From positions 1 through 64,000 of the forward strand of contig JACRCZ010000086.1 in NCBI GenBank assembly GCA_016218765.1: 64,000 nt of DNA, read 5' to 3'. Each line of letters starts with the position of its first letter. The first letter of the stretch is position 1. The translations under genes and the position numbers were made by a program. A model generated the notes under the pieces. That model ran no database searches and was not told the origin of the DNA. It saw only the letters and a program-made list of their open reading frames with translations. This DNA comes from Deltaproteobacteria bacterium (lineage in GTDB: Bacteria > Myxococcota_A > Polyangia > DRWM01 > JAAZOP01). Positions 23,110 through 33,399 of the stretch are shown in pieces.

Positions 23110-25068
23110 TTGAACGATCGCGTGGCCATCCTCGGCTACCGGATTGTCCGCCCGCTGGCCACGGGCGGCATGGGTGCGGTCTTCGAGGTCGAGAAGCTGG
23201 CGACGCGGCAGCGTTTCGCGGCGAAGTTCCTGCACGAGCACCTCGCGACGGAGCGCGAGTACCGGCTGCGCTTCGAGCGCGAGGTCGGGGCGCTTTGCGC
23301 GGTGCGGCACCCCCACATCGTGAACATCTTCGGCTGGCGCCTGCCCGCGCTGGGCGAGAGCGGCAAGCCGTACATCCTCATGGAGTTGCTGCACGGCGAG
23401 GGCGTGGACCAGCTCCTGGCGCGCGAGGTCGCGCTGGCGCCGCGCCGCGCGATCGGCATCCTGCTCCAGGCCCTCGACGGTCTGGCCGCCGCCCACACCG
23501 CGGGCGTCATCCATCGCGACCTCGGCCCGTCCAACGTCTTCCTCACCGTCCAGCCCCACAGCGACCCGCTCGTCAAGCTCCTCGATTTCGGCCTCGCCGG
23601 GCCGGTCGGCGGGGGCGAGGCGCGCGCGAACGTCACGCAGGCCGGCACCGTCATGGGCAAGCCGGCGTACGTCGCGCCCGAGATGTTCGAGGGCCGCCCG
23701 ATCGATTCCCGCTCGGACATCTTCGCCTGCGGCGTGCTGCTCTTCCGCATGATCGCCGGCCGCCTGCCCTACCGCGAGCAGGACTCGAGCCTGCTGTGGA
23801 TGGAGCGGTACTCCGAGCGTCGCGAGCCGCGCGAGTATCCCGCGCTCCGCGACTACCTCGCCAACGTGCCGGACGTCCTGGACGAGGCCTGTGCGCGGGC
23901 GATGCGCCGCAATCCCGATCACCGTTTCCGCTCCGCGCGCGAGATGCAGCTCGCCCTGCTCGACGTCGACACCGAACTGGCCCGTCTCGCCGGCGAGACG
24001 AGCGAGTCCAATCTTTCGTGGGCCGATGCGTCGCCCGCGGACGCTGCCGCGTCCGGCGGCGCAGGAAGTCCGCCGTCGACCGTCGCCTTCCCCCTCTCCC
24101 CCGACCTCGATCAGCCGCTCAAGCCCAAGGGGGACGCGACGCCGCTGCCGGTGATTGCCGACCGGCCCGCGGCGCTGCGCCACCCCACGGCGCCGGACGG
24201 CCGTTCGCTCCCGATCATCATCGACCCCAAGAAGCCTGCGCGGCGGGAGCCGGTCTCGACGGCCGCCAACACCTGGGAGGTCGTGCCGGCAGAGCGGCCG
24301 GCGGCGCCGCCGGAGCGCAAGGCGGAGCGCTCCGGATCCTCCGTCGTCGCTCGCTCCGTTCCGGCCGGCGGCCGCAGCTTCGTGCTCCGCCCCGCCGTGC
24401 TTGCCGCCGCGGTCGTCCTTCTGGCCCTCACCGTCGCCCTCGTCGTGCTTTTCACGCGTCCGGGCGACGCGGGTGGAGGCGCCGCGAGCCCGACGGGCCT
24501 CGTTCGCGTCGAGGGTCCCGCTGCCGCCGCGGACCGGGACCCGCCGGCGCCGGCGACGCCGCCGGAGGTCCGGGGACCGGAGCCCGCGGCTCCGCTCGCG
24601 CCGGACGCGTCCGCGGCTGTTCCCGTCCCGCCGCCGCCCGCGACACCGCCGGCGGCCCCGGCCGACGCCGCACCGTCCGCTCCCGCGGATGCCGTGGCGA
24701 TCGTCCTGCTCGGCCTGCCGCCCGGCGCCACGGCAAGCCTCGGCGGAGTCCCGTTCGCGGGCCAGCCTCTGCGGATCGAGCTGCCGGCATCCTCCACGCC
24801 CCAGCTCCTGCACGTGGCCGCCCCCGGATTCAAGGTGTACGAGTCGCGCATCGCGCCGACGGCGGACTCCAGCATCTCCATCCCGCTCGTGCCGGTCGAC
24901 GGCGTCCCGATCGCGGCGCCGCCGCCGGATGCCGGGACGCCTCCCGCCGACGCGGGCCGCCGCATCCGCCCGCCGTCCGGCCCGCGGAACCCTCGCGAGC
25001 CGCCTGGGCCGCGCCCGCCGACCACGACGGGGCCCGGAATTCCGCTCCCGGAGACTCCTCCAGGGTGA
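23110..25068 (+). CDS. membrane Ser/Thr protein kinase with PEGA-like extracellular part
   Basis: A 652-residue Hanks-type kinase. The kinase domain spans about 8-270: glycine loop (ATGGMGAVFEVEK), catalytic lysine K39 (AAKFLH), catalytic loop HRDLGPSNV (H135, D137) and DFG at D159. HRDLKP is the rule, so the Gly in place of the Lys after HRDL is a departure that may lower activity. A long Pro/Ala linker is followed by a membrane helix (VLAAAVVLLALTVALVVLF, about 435-455), more Pro/Ala, and a PEGA-like domain at about 530-600 (GLPPGATASLGG). The TTG start has AGGAG 7 bases upstream. The stop overlaps the GTG of the TPR gene, so the pair is likely co-expressed, and the TPR protein may be a partner or substrate. 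Confidence 0.92.
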   Translation: MNDRVAILGYRIVRPLATGGMGAVFEVEKLATRQRFAAKFLHEHLATEREYRLRFEREVGALCAVRHPHIVNIFGWRLPALGESGKPYILMELLHGEGVDQLLAREVALAPRRAIGILLQALDGLAAAHTAGVIHRDLGPSNVFLTVQPHSDPLVKLLDFGLAGPVGGGEARANVTQAGTVMGKPAYVAPEMFEGRPIDSRSDIFACGVLLFRMIAGRLPYREQDSSLLWMERYSERREPREYPALRDYLANVPDVLDEACARAMRRNPDHRFRSAREMQLALLDVDTELARLAGETSESNLSWADASPADAAASGGAGSPPSTVAFPLSPDLDQPLKPKGDATPLPVIADRPAALRHPTAPDGRSLPIIIDPKKPARREPVSTAANTWEVVPAERPAAPPERKAERSGSSVVARSVPAGGRSFVLRPAVLAAAVVLLALTVALVVLFTRPGDAGGGAASPTGLVRVEGPAAAADRDPPAPATPPEVRGPEPAAPLAPDASAAVPVPPPPATPPAAPADAAPSAPADAVAIVLLGLPPGATASLGGVPFAGQPLRIELPASSTPQLLHVAAPGFKVYESRIAPTADSSISIPLVPVDGVPIAAPPPDAGTPPADAGRRIRPPSGPRNPREPPGPRPPTTTGPGIPLPETPPG

Positions 25069-25838
25069 GCCGACGGCGCCGCGCCCGCCGGCCGCCGCTC
25101 CTCCCGCTCCTCGGCCTTGTCGTCCTCTGGTGCGCGGCGCCCGACGCCGCCGCGCAGGGCCGCTCGCAGTCGCAACGCGACCGGGACGAGGCGCGCGAGT
25201 GGTACACGACGGGTCGCGAGGCGCTGGGACGCAACGAGCCCGAGGTCGCGCTGGCCGCGTTCGAGCAGGCCTACGCGCTCTACCCCCACTGGGCCTCGAT
25301 GGTCGGGATGGGTTTGGCGTACCAGGCGCTGGGCCAGGCCGGCCAGGCGCTGGTCTGCTTCGAGCAGGGGCTGGCCGATGGCGGCGACGAGATCCCCGAC
25401 TCGGAGCGCGCCGACATCGTGACGCGCATGGCGATCCTGCGGACGCAGCTTCCACCGCCGCCGCCCGTCGCCCCGCCGCTCCCCCCGCCGCCGCCGCCCG
25501 AGGAGGAGACCGACGCGGCGATCGCCTGGTTCTGGGGCCTCCTGGGCACGGCCGGCGCGCTCGGCGTCGCCGCGATCGGCACCGGCAGCTACACGCTGGT
25601 GCTCGACCGCGAGTACCACGACCCCGCGACCACGGCCGAGCGGCGGGACGGGATCCGGCCCACCGGCGAGGCGCTCCAGCTCACGACCGACGTCCTGCTG
25701 GGGGCGGCCGGCGCCGCGGTCATCGCGGCGATCATCGTCTACGTCGTGGGCGGCGACGACGACGAATCCGACGCCGGTGCGCTGTCGCTCTCGCCCTCCC
25801 CCACCGGCGCCGGGCTCGCGTTGTCGTTGTCGTTCTGA
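25065..25838 (+). CDS. TPR-containing membrane protein coupled to the kinase
   Basis: A 257-residue protein whose GTG overlaps the kinase stop (GTGA). It has an N-terminal signal (LLPLLGLVVLWCAAPDAAAQ) and TPR-like helices (AREWYTTGREALGRNEPEVALAAFEQAYALYPH and the following repeat, about 40-110). A run of prolines, a membrane helix (FWGLLGTAGALGVAAIGTG) and a second one (GAAGAAVIAAIIVYVVGG) follow. Proteins of this layout often follow Hanks-type kinases in myxobacteria. The exact role is unknown; interaction with the kinase is inferred from coupling only. Confidence 0.8.
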   Translation: MSRRRRARRPPLLPLLGLVVLWCAAPDAAAQGRSQSQRDRDEAREWYTTGREALGRNEPEVALAAFEQAYALYPHWASMVGMGLAYQALGQAGQALVCFEQGLADGGDEIPDSERADIVTRMAILRTQLPPPPPVAPPLPPPPPPEEETDAAIAWFWGLLGTAGALGVAAIGTGSYTLVLDREYHDPATTAERRDGIRPTGEALQLTTDVLLGAAGAAVIAAIIVYVVGGDDDESDAGALSLSPSPTGAGLALSLSF

Positions 25839-25857
25839 GCGTCCGGCCCCTTCCCCG

Positions 25858-26202
25858 CTACGGTGCGGGGCCCAGGTCCGTGATGCAGTCGAGCTGCGCC
25901 TGGGCGGAGGGCTGGGTCGCGCGGCCGGTCGCCGCGTCGCACTGGAAGTGGCGATCGATGCAGCCGAACGTGTCCTGGTTGACGTCCGAGCTTTCCGCCG
26001 CGGGGTTGTCCACGCGCGGGATGGCGTCGCGACAAGCCGAAGCCGCGGACGAGTCGGCGAGCCCGTCGCAGCATTGTTCCTGCTTTGCCATTGCCGAGCG
26101 GTAGGCGTTCTGGGCCGCTCCGCCGCAGCCGGCCGCGGCGACGATCGCCGCCGCCAGGGCCAAGCCGCCCGCGACCGACATCCGACGTCCGCTGCACCTC
26201 AT
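25858..26202 (-). CDS. small cysteine-containing lipoprotein
   Basis: A 114-residue protein starting at the ATG preceded by GAGGAGGAG. The signal MSVAGGLALAAAIVAAAGC ends in a lipid-attachment cysteine, and six further cysteines lie in the mature part (QCCDG, ACRD, GCIDRHFQC, DCITD), probably forming disulfides. No family is recognised. It faces the TPR gene tail to tail with 19 bases between, and lies just downstream of the coiled-coil lipoprotein on the same strand. Other long frames read across this region in other phases are not supported. Confidence 0.7.
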   Translation of the reverse strand: MRCSGRRMSVAGGLALAAAIVAAAGCGGAAQNAYRSAMAKQEQCCDGLADSSAASACRDAIPRVDNPAAESSDVNQDTFGCIDRHFQCDAATGRATQPSAQAQLDCITDLGPAP

Positions 26203-26258
26203 GCCGCTCCTCCTCGCGCGCGCGCGCCTGGGAACCATGCCATGACCACGAGGCTCTA

Positions 26259-27962
26259 TCAACGATGCTGCGTACCGATCTCCACGGTCACCGTTCCGCC
26301 TTGCGTCAGCGCGCCCAGTCCCGCCGCGAGGCCGCCGAGCTCGAGTCCGGCGGCGGCCGTGCCGGCGTAGGCCCCGGGAACCCAGACCCAGATCCCGCCG
26401 CTCCAGGCGTAGCGGCCTGAAATCCAGGCCGCCCCCGGGAACGGAGGAGGAGGAGGGACCTCGACGGGCGCGAGCGGCATCGGCGGGCGCTCGACGGCGC
26501 CCAGCGCGACGAGCTGCGCCTCGACCTGGGCGCGCAGCGTCCAAGCGGCGGCGGCGTCGGCGCGAGCCTGCCACGCGTCCAGCTCCTGCCGGCGGGCCTG
26601 CTCCTCGGCGAGCCGCGCATCTTCCCGCCGGGCTTCCTCCACACGATTCGCGTCGTCGGTCCGGAGTCGCGCGCGGTAGCCGGGGTCCGCGCCCAGTCCG
26701 ATCAGGTACCCGCTGACGTCCAGCCGCAGCGACAGGCCTGCCTGCAGCGCCAGCACCGAAGCCAGGCGGGCCTCCTCGGCCGCCCGCAGGTTCGCCTGCC
26801 GTTCCTGCTCGACCCGGAGCGATTCCTCGGCCTCGAGCCGCAGGCGGTAGCCGGGGTCCGCGCCCAGCGCGATCAGGTACCCGCTGACGTCCAGCCGCAG
26901 CGTGAAACCCGCCTGCAGCTCCAGCTCCGCCGTGCGACGGGCCTCCGCCGCCGCGGCGAAGGCCGCCTGCCGGATTTCCTCCTCGCGCCGCGCCCGCTCG
27001 GCTGCCGCCGCGGCGTCGGCCTCGCGCTGCCGGGCTTCCAGGCTCAGCCGGATCTCGAGGTCGGCCTGCGCCTCCCGCTCCAGACGCTCCCGCTCCGCGT
27101 CGGCCGCCGCCCGCACGCGCACCCTCCTGTCGGGATCCGCACCGGCGGCGATGAGGCCGGTCACGACGGCGCCCCGCAGATCGAAGTCGACCCGCTCGCG
27201 GTCCGTCGCCGTCCGTCGCGTCGCGCCGGCACCCTCGAGCGCCACGACCACGTCCGCGCGGGCTTCGAGCGAGATCTCCAGCGCGACCTGCCGATCCGCG
27301 GCGCGCCGCGCTTGCTCCTCGGCCGCGACGTCCACGAGGCGCTCCACGGCCAGATCCACCACGACCCCGGCCAGCTCCTGCTCCGGATGCGGGCTGCGCA
27401 GGACCAGGACGCACGAGCCGGGGACCGCGGCGCCCAGCTCCAGCGTTCCCTCGATCGTCCGCGCGCCGACGTCGCCCGCGGGGAGCTGCGGCGGCGGGGA
27501 GGCGCCGTAGGCCGCCGAAGCGGCCACGTCCCCGGGGTCGATCGCCGCCTGCGCGCTGCCCTGCACGCCGGGGGCGGAGACGCGGGCCCCGGCCTGGACG
27601 GACGGGACGACGGCCCCGACGAGCGAGCTCACCAGCTCGGCCTGCTGCCTCCGCTCCTGCTCCAGCTCGGCCAGCCGGCGCTCGGCGTAGGCGGCGAAGG
27701 TCTCGCCCATCACACCGCCGTCCTCGCGAGCGGGACAGCGGATCTCGTACTCCAGCTCGAGCGCCCGCGGCAGGTACACGGCATAGCGCAGCACGTGGTC
27801 GCCGTCCTGCACCTCCGCCAACGCGACCTCCGCGACCAGCGTCGATGGCCCGGCGACCGGGGCATACGAGACGCGGTTCGCCGCGACGACGTCGGTGCGG
27901 AACTGGGGCACGCAGCCGAGGGATCCCAGGAGGAGCACGGTTGCAGGAAGGCGGTGGCTCAT
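26259..27962 (-). CDS. repeat-containing coiled-coil lipoprotein
   Basis: A 567-residue protein; the ATG at 27962 gives the lipoprotein signal MSHRLPATVLLLGSLGC. The first 200 residues are not recognised. The middle (about 250-480) is Ala/Glu/Arg-rich helix broken by repeated units: LQAGFTLRLDVSGYLIALG and, 49 residues on, LQAGLSLRLDVSGYLIGLG, each followed by ADPGYR, with two weaker upstream units (GAVVTGLIAAGADPDRRV). The C-terminus carries YAWSGGIWVWVPGAY, like the YXWxxGxWxWxPG motif of envelope proteins. It is a surface or periplasmic structural protein by inference. It lies downstream of the ric-DUF6448 pair with a 140-base gap. Confidence 0.75.
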   Translation of the reverse strand: MSHRLPATVLLLGSLGCVPQFRTDVVAANRVSYAPVAGPSTLVAEVALAEVQDGDHVLRYAVYLPRALELEYEIRCPAREDGGVMGETFAAYAERRLAELEQERRQQAELVSSLVGAVVPSVQAGARVSAPGVQGSAQAAIDPGDVAASAAYGASPPPQLPAGDVGARTIEGTLELGAAVPGSCVLVLRSPHPEQELAGVVVDLAVERLVDVAAEEQARRAADRQVALEISLEARADVVVALEGAGATRRTATDRERVDFDLRGAVVTGLIAAGADPDRRVRVRAAADAERERLEREAQADLEIRLSLEARQREADAAAAAERARREEEIRQAAFAAAAEARRTAELELQAGFTLRLDVSGYLIALGADPGYRLRLEAEESLRVEQERQANLRAAEEARLASVLALQAGLSLRLDVSGYLIGLGADPGYRARLRTDDANRVEEARREDARLAEEQARRQELDAWQARADAAAAWTLRAQVEAQLVALGAVERPPMPLAPVEVPPPPPFPGAAWISGRYAWSGGIWVWVPGAYAGTAAAGLELGGLAAGLGALTQGGTVTVEIGTQHR

Positions 27963-28103
27963 GTTCGCTGTCCTCTGCGCGGCTCGGTTCCCGCGCCAAC
28001 GACGGCCCATAAGCGAGGAGCGGGCCAAGCAGGGCGGCGGGGGCGGGGCGTCGGATGTCGCGGGAATCACGAGCGACGAAGGGTCTCGGCACGGGGGGAG
28101 CGG

Positions 28104-28904
28104 CTAGGACTGTGACCGGCGGTTCACGCGCCGGCGGAGGACGACCCACGACGTCTCGCCGACGACGGCCAGACCGAAGACCGCGACCAGGATCCACGGC
28201 AGGTGCGCCAAGTGCCCGGAATGGACCGCGTGCCCGTCCCCGCTCCCCGCCTCGCCGTGACCCGCGTGGCCGTCGGGGTCCGAGCCGTCCCCCTCCCGCG
28301 CGTGCCCGTGGTGCGGGCCCGTCGTCGTCGCCGTGTCGTAGAGCCCCTCGGCGAAGTGCAGGAAGGCGACGTACTTCCCGACGTACGCGCGACCGGCCGC
28401 CACGTCGGTCCGATCGTAGTCCCGGCGCTCGAGCGCCTCCCCGAAGGTCCGCGCGAGGCCCGCGCGCACCGCGTCCGCCACGAGATCCTGCAGCGGTCGT
28501 GCGTCCCCGGTGACCAGCGCGCGGTCCGCCTCGGCGACCGCGGGGCTGGACTCGGCGCCCGCCGGCTTGATGCCGGAGTACGCGGCGCCCTCCCCTTCGC
28601 GGTGGATTCGCACCAGCACCTCGAAGAACCGCCGGTCCGCCTCCTCCGCCCCGGCGCCGCCGCCGCGGCGCGCCGCCACGGCTTTTTCGAACTCCTCGCG
28701 GATCGGCGCCTCGTCCCCGGGCTGGACCCACACCAGAACCAGGTCGACATCGTCCGTCTCCAGAGCCTGCTGCGCCGCCGTGATCACCGGGCCCGACATG
28801 GTGTCGCAGTGCGCGCTCGCGCGCGCCGGCGCCAGCACGGCCGCGAGGACCGCCAGGAGCGCCAGCGATCGGTACGTACGGAACGCGGTTCGTTTGTCGT
28901 TCAT
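28104..28904 (-). CDS. DUF6448 family exported protein
   Basis: A 266-residue protein with a Sec signal (LALLAVLAAVLAPARASA). The mature part starts with HCDTMSGPVI, the hallmark of DUF6448, and continues with VDLVLVWVQPGDE and FFEVLVRIHREGEG. A His/Gly/Asp-rich stretch (GPHHGHAREGDG, GHAVHSGHLAH; about 205-240) could bind metal, and a membrane helix plus RRR end the protein, so it is anchored outside the cytoplasmic membrane. It starts 15 bases after ric and has a GGAGGAGG site. Its link to NO or iron-sulfur repair is inferred from this pairing; the family has no known activity. Confidence 0.85.
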   Translation of the reverse strand: MNDKRTAFRTYRSLALLAVLAAVLAPARASAHCDTMSGPVITAAQQALETDDVDLVLVWVQPGDEAPIREEFEKAVAARRGGGAGAEEADRRFFEVLVRIHREGEGAAYSGIKPAGAESSPAVAEADRALVTGDARPLQDLVADAVRAGLARTFGEALERRDYDRTDVAAGRAYVGKYVAFLHFAEGLYDTATTTGPHHGHAREGDGSDPDGHAGHGEAGSGDGHAVHSGHLAHLPWILVAVFGLAVVGETSWVVLRRRVNRRSQS

Positions 28905-28919
28905 GGTCCTCCTCCTTCG

Positions 28920-29618
28920 CTATCGCGCGGTCGAGACGCTCGGCCGTGCACTCTCCGCGCCTTCCATCGCGCGCGGAAACAGAACGTGGTTCTCCAGATG
29001 GATGTGCTCCATCAGCTCCGACTCGAGCCGCGCCAGGCCGTGGTACAGCTCGCGCCAGCTCGCACACGCTTCCTCCGGCAACGCAAAGTCGCCGGCCAGC
29101 TCCCGCGTCCGGCGCAGGTTCTTCCCGTGGTCGTCGTGTTCCTCCGTCATGACCTTGATGGGCATGAGCGCGAACTCGCCGCGACCCGCGCGGATCAGCG
29201 GGAAGAGCACACGCTCCTCCTTCGCCAGATGATCGTCGACCGCCGCATGGACGTGCTCCAGATGATCCGCCAGACCGCGCGGACAGGCGGCCTTGCCGGC
29301 GTGGACCCGCTCGACCCGGCGCGCGAGCTCCACCAGCACCGGCAAGTCCCGCCGCAACGCCTCGTGATAGCGCGTCTCGATGAAGTCGATCAGCTCGCCC
29401 ACCGGCCGCCGCGTCCAGCCGACCCTCGCCGGCTCCGCCGCACCCTCTCGCACCAACTCCTCCCCGATCGCCGCGGGGTCGAGCCCGGCCAAGGCACACG
29501 CCTCGCCCAGCGTCTGCTCCCCCCGACAGCAGAAGTCCAGCCGGTGGCGCGCCAACACGGTGGCCGCCTTCTGATTGGCAGCCACGATCTCGGCCAATGT
29601 CATCTCGTTCTCGATCAT
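28920..29618 (-). CDS. ric: iron-sulfur cluster repair di-iron protein (RIC/YtfE/ScdA)
   Basis: A 232-residue cytoplasmic protein that repairs iron-sulfur clusters after nitric oxide damage. The N-terminal ScdA part has FCCRGEQTLGEAC (C30, C31). The hemerythrin-like helices carry the expected His/Glu ligands (HEALR, HLEHVHAAVDDHLAKEE, EEHDDHGK, HIHLENHVLFP). The length is normal. It is divergent from norR, has a -24/-12 promoter 28 bases upstream and an AAGGGAAGG ribosome site, and is followed by the DUF6448 gene. Expression on NO exposure under NorR is strongly suggested. Confidence 0.95.
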   Translation of the reverse strand: MIENEMTLAEIVAANQKAATVLARHRLDFCCRGEQTLGEACALAGLDPAAIGEELVREGAAEPARVGWTRRPVGELIDFIETRYHEALRRDLPVLVELARRVERVHAGKAACPRGLADHLEHVHAAVDDHLAKEERVLFPLIRAGRGEFALMPIKVMTEEHDDHGKNLRRTRELAGDFALPEEACASWRELYHGLARLESELMEHIHLENHVLFPRAMEGAESARPSVSTAR

Positions 29619-29645
29619 CGTTCACCTTCCCTTCTGCCATGGGAC

Positions 29646-29663
29646 AAAGCGAGACCGGTGCCA
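29646..29663 (-). promoter_or_regulatory. sigma54 (-24/-12) promoter of ric-DUF6448
   Basis: On the minus strand TGGCACCGGTCTCGCTTT fits TGGCAC-N5-TTGCT with one change (TCGCT) and exact GG-to-GC spacing. It leaves a leader of about 18 bases before the ric ATG. Its partner would be the divergent NorR. Confidence 0.75.
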
Positions 29664-29711
29664 TCATGTTATTGTATCAATATCAACACATTAGGCTAAG
29701 CGATGTGTAAT

Positions 29712-29731
29712 CAACGACGCATGATTCGTTG
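29712..29731. promoter_or_regulatory. palindrome, possible NorR enhancer site
   Basis: CAACGA, 8 bases, then TCGTTG form an inverted repeat about 50 bases upstream of the ric -24 box and just before the norR start. The intergenic part also holds the AT-rich imperfect palindrome TGTTGATATTGATACA (minus strand, near 29671-29692). These are candidate upstream activating sites; the match to the NorR consensus (GT-N7-AC) is not convincing. Confidence 0.4.
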
Positions 29732-29756
29732 TGCGAAGGACACCATTGATGTAATA

Positions 29757-31331
<1,575 letters not shown>

Positions 31332-31414
31332 GCGTGCCGGCGGCTCCCGCGCGGCTGCCGTTGCCACCGCCCGACCCGATCTGCTAAGAGGGCGCGCAGA
31401 TCGCGAGGCGGCGC

Positions 31415-32734
31415 GTGAGCCGGGAAGAAGCCAGGAATAGCGCCGGATCCCGCACCAACGGCCTGCACGGCTGGATGGTGGCGTGTGCCTTGTTCGCGCT
31501 GGCCGGCCTCGTCGCCTCCGGCATCTCCTGGCGCACCCACTGGCAGGTCCGCTCGGCTCCCCCCACCGTCCGCCCGTCGTGCACGCTCTCCGAGTCCACG
31601 GGTTGCGCCGACACCGCCCGCAGCTCCTACGCGGTCGTCCTCGGCGTCCCGATCGCCCTCTGGTCCGCCTGCGGTTTCGGCGCGTTGCTCGTCCTCGCCG
31701 TGCTCGGTCTCCGCCGGCGCCCCGATCACGCTTTTCCCACGGGCCTGCTCTTCGCGGTCGCCGGACTCGCCGCCGCCGCCGGGGTCACGATGGCCCTCAT
31801 CGCCCGCTTCGTCCTCGGCGTGTTCTGCGTCGAGTGCACCGTGATCCAGGTCCTCGCCGTCGCGACCTTCGCCTGCGCGGCCCTCCAGCTCCGCGAGGTG
31901 CGCCTCGGTCCCTCCCGGGCGCTCGCCGCCGACGTCCGCCGGCTGGTCTCGTACCCCCGCACGACCGTCGCCGTCACCCTTTTCGGCGCCGCGGGCGTGC
32001 TCCTGTTGGTCGTCTTCTACCCCGAGCACGAGTGGCGGGCGCCTGGGATCCCCGGACTTCCGCCGGGCGCCGGGACCTTGCCGCTCTCCGGTCAAGCCGG
32101 CATTCCCGGCGGGGTCACCGCCGAAGGGCATCCGTACCTCGGCGCCGCCGAGCCCCGGGTCACGGTCGTGGAGTACAGCGACTACCAGTGTCCGGTCTGC
32201 CGTGGCGCCCACGCGGCGCTGCGCGACATGGTCGCCCGCCACCCCGACCGCATCCGGCTCGTTCACGTCCACCTGCCCCTCGATCAGGCGTGCAACCGCG
32301 CGGTGCCGCGGCCGTTCCATGTCCAGGCGTGCGAGCTGGCGCGCGCCGCGGTCTGCGCCGAGCGCGCGGGGCGGTTCTGGGAGATGAACGACGCGCTGTT
32401 CGAGCACCAGGACGACCGCGCGCGACTCGACGCCGTCACGCTGGCCCCGCTCGCCGGAATCGCGGACTCCGCGGCGCTCCGCGGCTGCATCGACGGTCCC
32501 GACTCCGACGCCGCGGTGCGCCGCGACATCGAGCAGGGGATCGCCGCGCTGGCCGGAGTCGGCCCGGGGCTCGGAACGCCCGCGTTCGAGATCTTCGACG
32601 CGTCCGGCCGGCTGGCCGGGCGCTACCTCGGCATCGGCGGCGACGACGGATTGCCCGAAGACGTTCTCCGACGGCTCGACGCGGGCTGGCCGGAGGAGAC
32701 GGGGGAAACCAGCCCGCAAGGCGACGGGAGGTGA
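31415..32734 (+). CDS. VKOR-thioredoxin (DsbA-like) fusion
   Basis: A 439-residue membrane protein. Residues 20-200 form a vitamin K epoxide reductase-like domain with several helices, the loop cysteine pair C56 and C64 (SCTLSESTGC) and the active pair C138/C141 (FCVEC). Residues 240-430 are a DsbA/thioredoxin-type domain with CPVC (C259, C262) and a cis-Pro site (GTPAFEIF). Such fusions oxidise cysteines of exported proteins using quinone, replacing DsbA plus DsbB. This suits a genome with so many cysteine-rich secreted lipoproteins. It starts with GTG, ends at 32734 and is followed at once by a lipoprotein gene whose ribosome site overlaps its end. Confidence 0.92.
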   Translation: MSREEARNSAGSRTNGLHGWMVACALFALAGLVASGISWRTHWQVRSAPPTVRPSCTLSESTGCADTARSSYAVVLGVPIALWSACGFGALLVLAVLGLRRRPDHAFPTGLLFAVAGLAAAAGVTMALIARFVLGVFCVECTVIQVLAVATFACAALQLREVRLGPSRALAADVRRLVSYPRTTVAVTLFGAAGVLLLVVFYPEHEWRAPGIPGLPPGAGTLPLSGQAGIPGGVTAEGHPYLGAAEPRVTVVEYSDYQCPVCRGAHAALRDMVARHPDRIRLVHVHLPLDQACNRAVPRPFHVQACELARAAVCAERAGRFWEMNDALFEHQDDRARLDAVTLAPLAGIADSAALRGCIDGPDSDAAVRRDIEQGIAALAGVGPGLGTPAFEIFDASGRLAGRYLGIGGDDGLPEDVLRRLDAGWPEETGETSPQGDGR

Positions 32735-32739
32735 CGACC

Positions 32740-33399
32740 ATGAGAAGGCAGTGGATCGCGGTGACCGCGGTCGCGCTCGGCGCGGCCTGGATCGGCTTGA
32801 CGTCCGCGGGATGCCCCGGACCGGCGGCATGCCCGCCGGTCGAGTGCAACGTGGAGGGGATGGAGGACCTGGCCGACGAGGCGCTCGCCTGCGCCTCGCG
32901 CGCGGTCGATGGGGGCAACGGCGTCGCCTACTGGCTCCTGCCGCTCAGCCCCGTCGTCGCGTCCGAGACGGGCGTCCTGCAGTACGTTCTCCTGGCCGCG
33001 AACACCTCCGAGGCGCCCACGGCGGCGATGCTCGCCGTCGCCACCGGCGAGTGGTTCCTCGAGCCGGACGACGGAGCACCCGTCTCCATCAAGACCCTGG
33101 CCGTCAACGTGGCGCCGAACATCGAGGTCGGTCCGGGACAGACCGAGTTCTACATCGGCACGCTCCTGCTCGCCGACGCCCCGCAGCTCAGCTCGTCCCG
33201 CTGGGTCAACCTGCGGCTGGAGCTGCAGGACAACGGCCGCACGGCCACCCTGCGTCTCCGTCTCCCCATCCGCGCCGAGAGCGACGAGGAGCTGAACGCC
33301 GATTGCTGGCGCGCCATCTCCGCCCACCGCGAGCGTCCCGTGCGCAAGTGGGCCGCCCGCGTCACCACCGACATGCTCCGGTCGCGCGCCGAGGACTAG
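32740..33399 (+). CDS. lipoprotein with beta-sandwich-like middle
   Basis: A 219-residue protein from the ATG with GGGAGG 8 bases upstream. The signal MRRQWIAVTAVALGAAW... ends in SAGC. Four Cys follow closely (CPGPAACPPVEC), and the middle part has alternating hydrophobic strands (VLQYVLLAANTSE, QTEFYIGTLLLADA, WVNLRLELQDNG), a pattern seen in small adhesion or periplasmic beta domains. No family is recognised. It follows the VKOR-thioredoxin fusion with only 5 bases between and may be a substrate or partner. Its stop overlaps that of the convergent next gene. Confidence 0.75.
   Translation: MRRQWIAVTAVALGAAWIGLTSAGCPGPAACPPVECNVEGMEDLADEALACASRAVDGGNGVAYWLLPLSPVVASETGVLQYVLLAANTSEAPTAAMLAVATGEWFLEPDDGAPVSIKTLAVNVAPNIEVGPGQTEFYIGTLLLADAPQLSSSRWVNLRLELQDNGRTATLRLRLPIRAESDEELNADCWRAISAHRERPVRKWAARVTTDMLRSRAED

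Noticed and set aside
26203-29667. A 1269-residue minus-strand frame running into the small lipoprotein
   Set aside because: It reads ric, DUF6448 and the coiled-coil lipoprotein in the wrong phase; only its last 114 residues are a credible protein.
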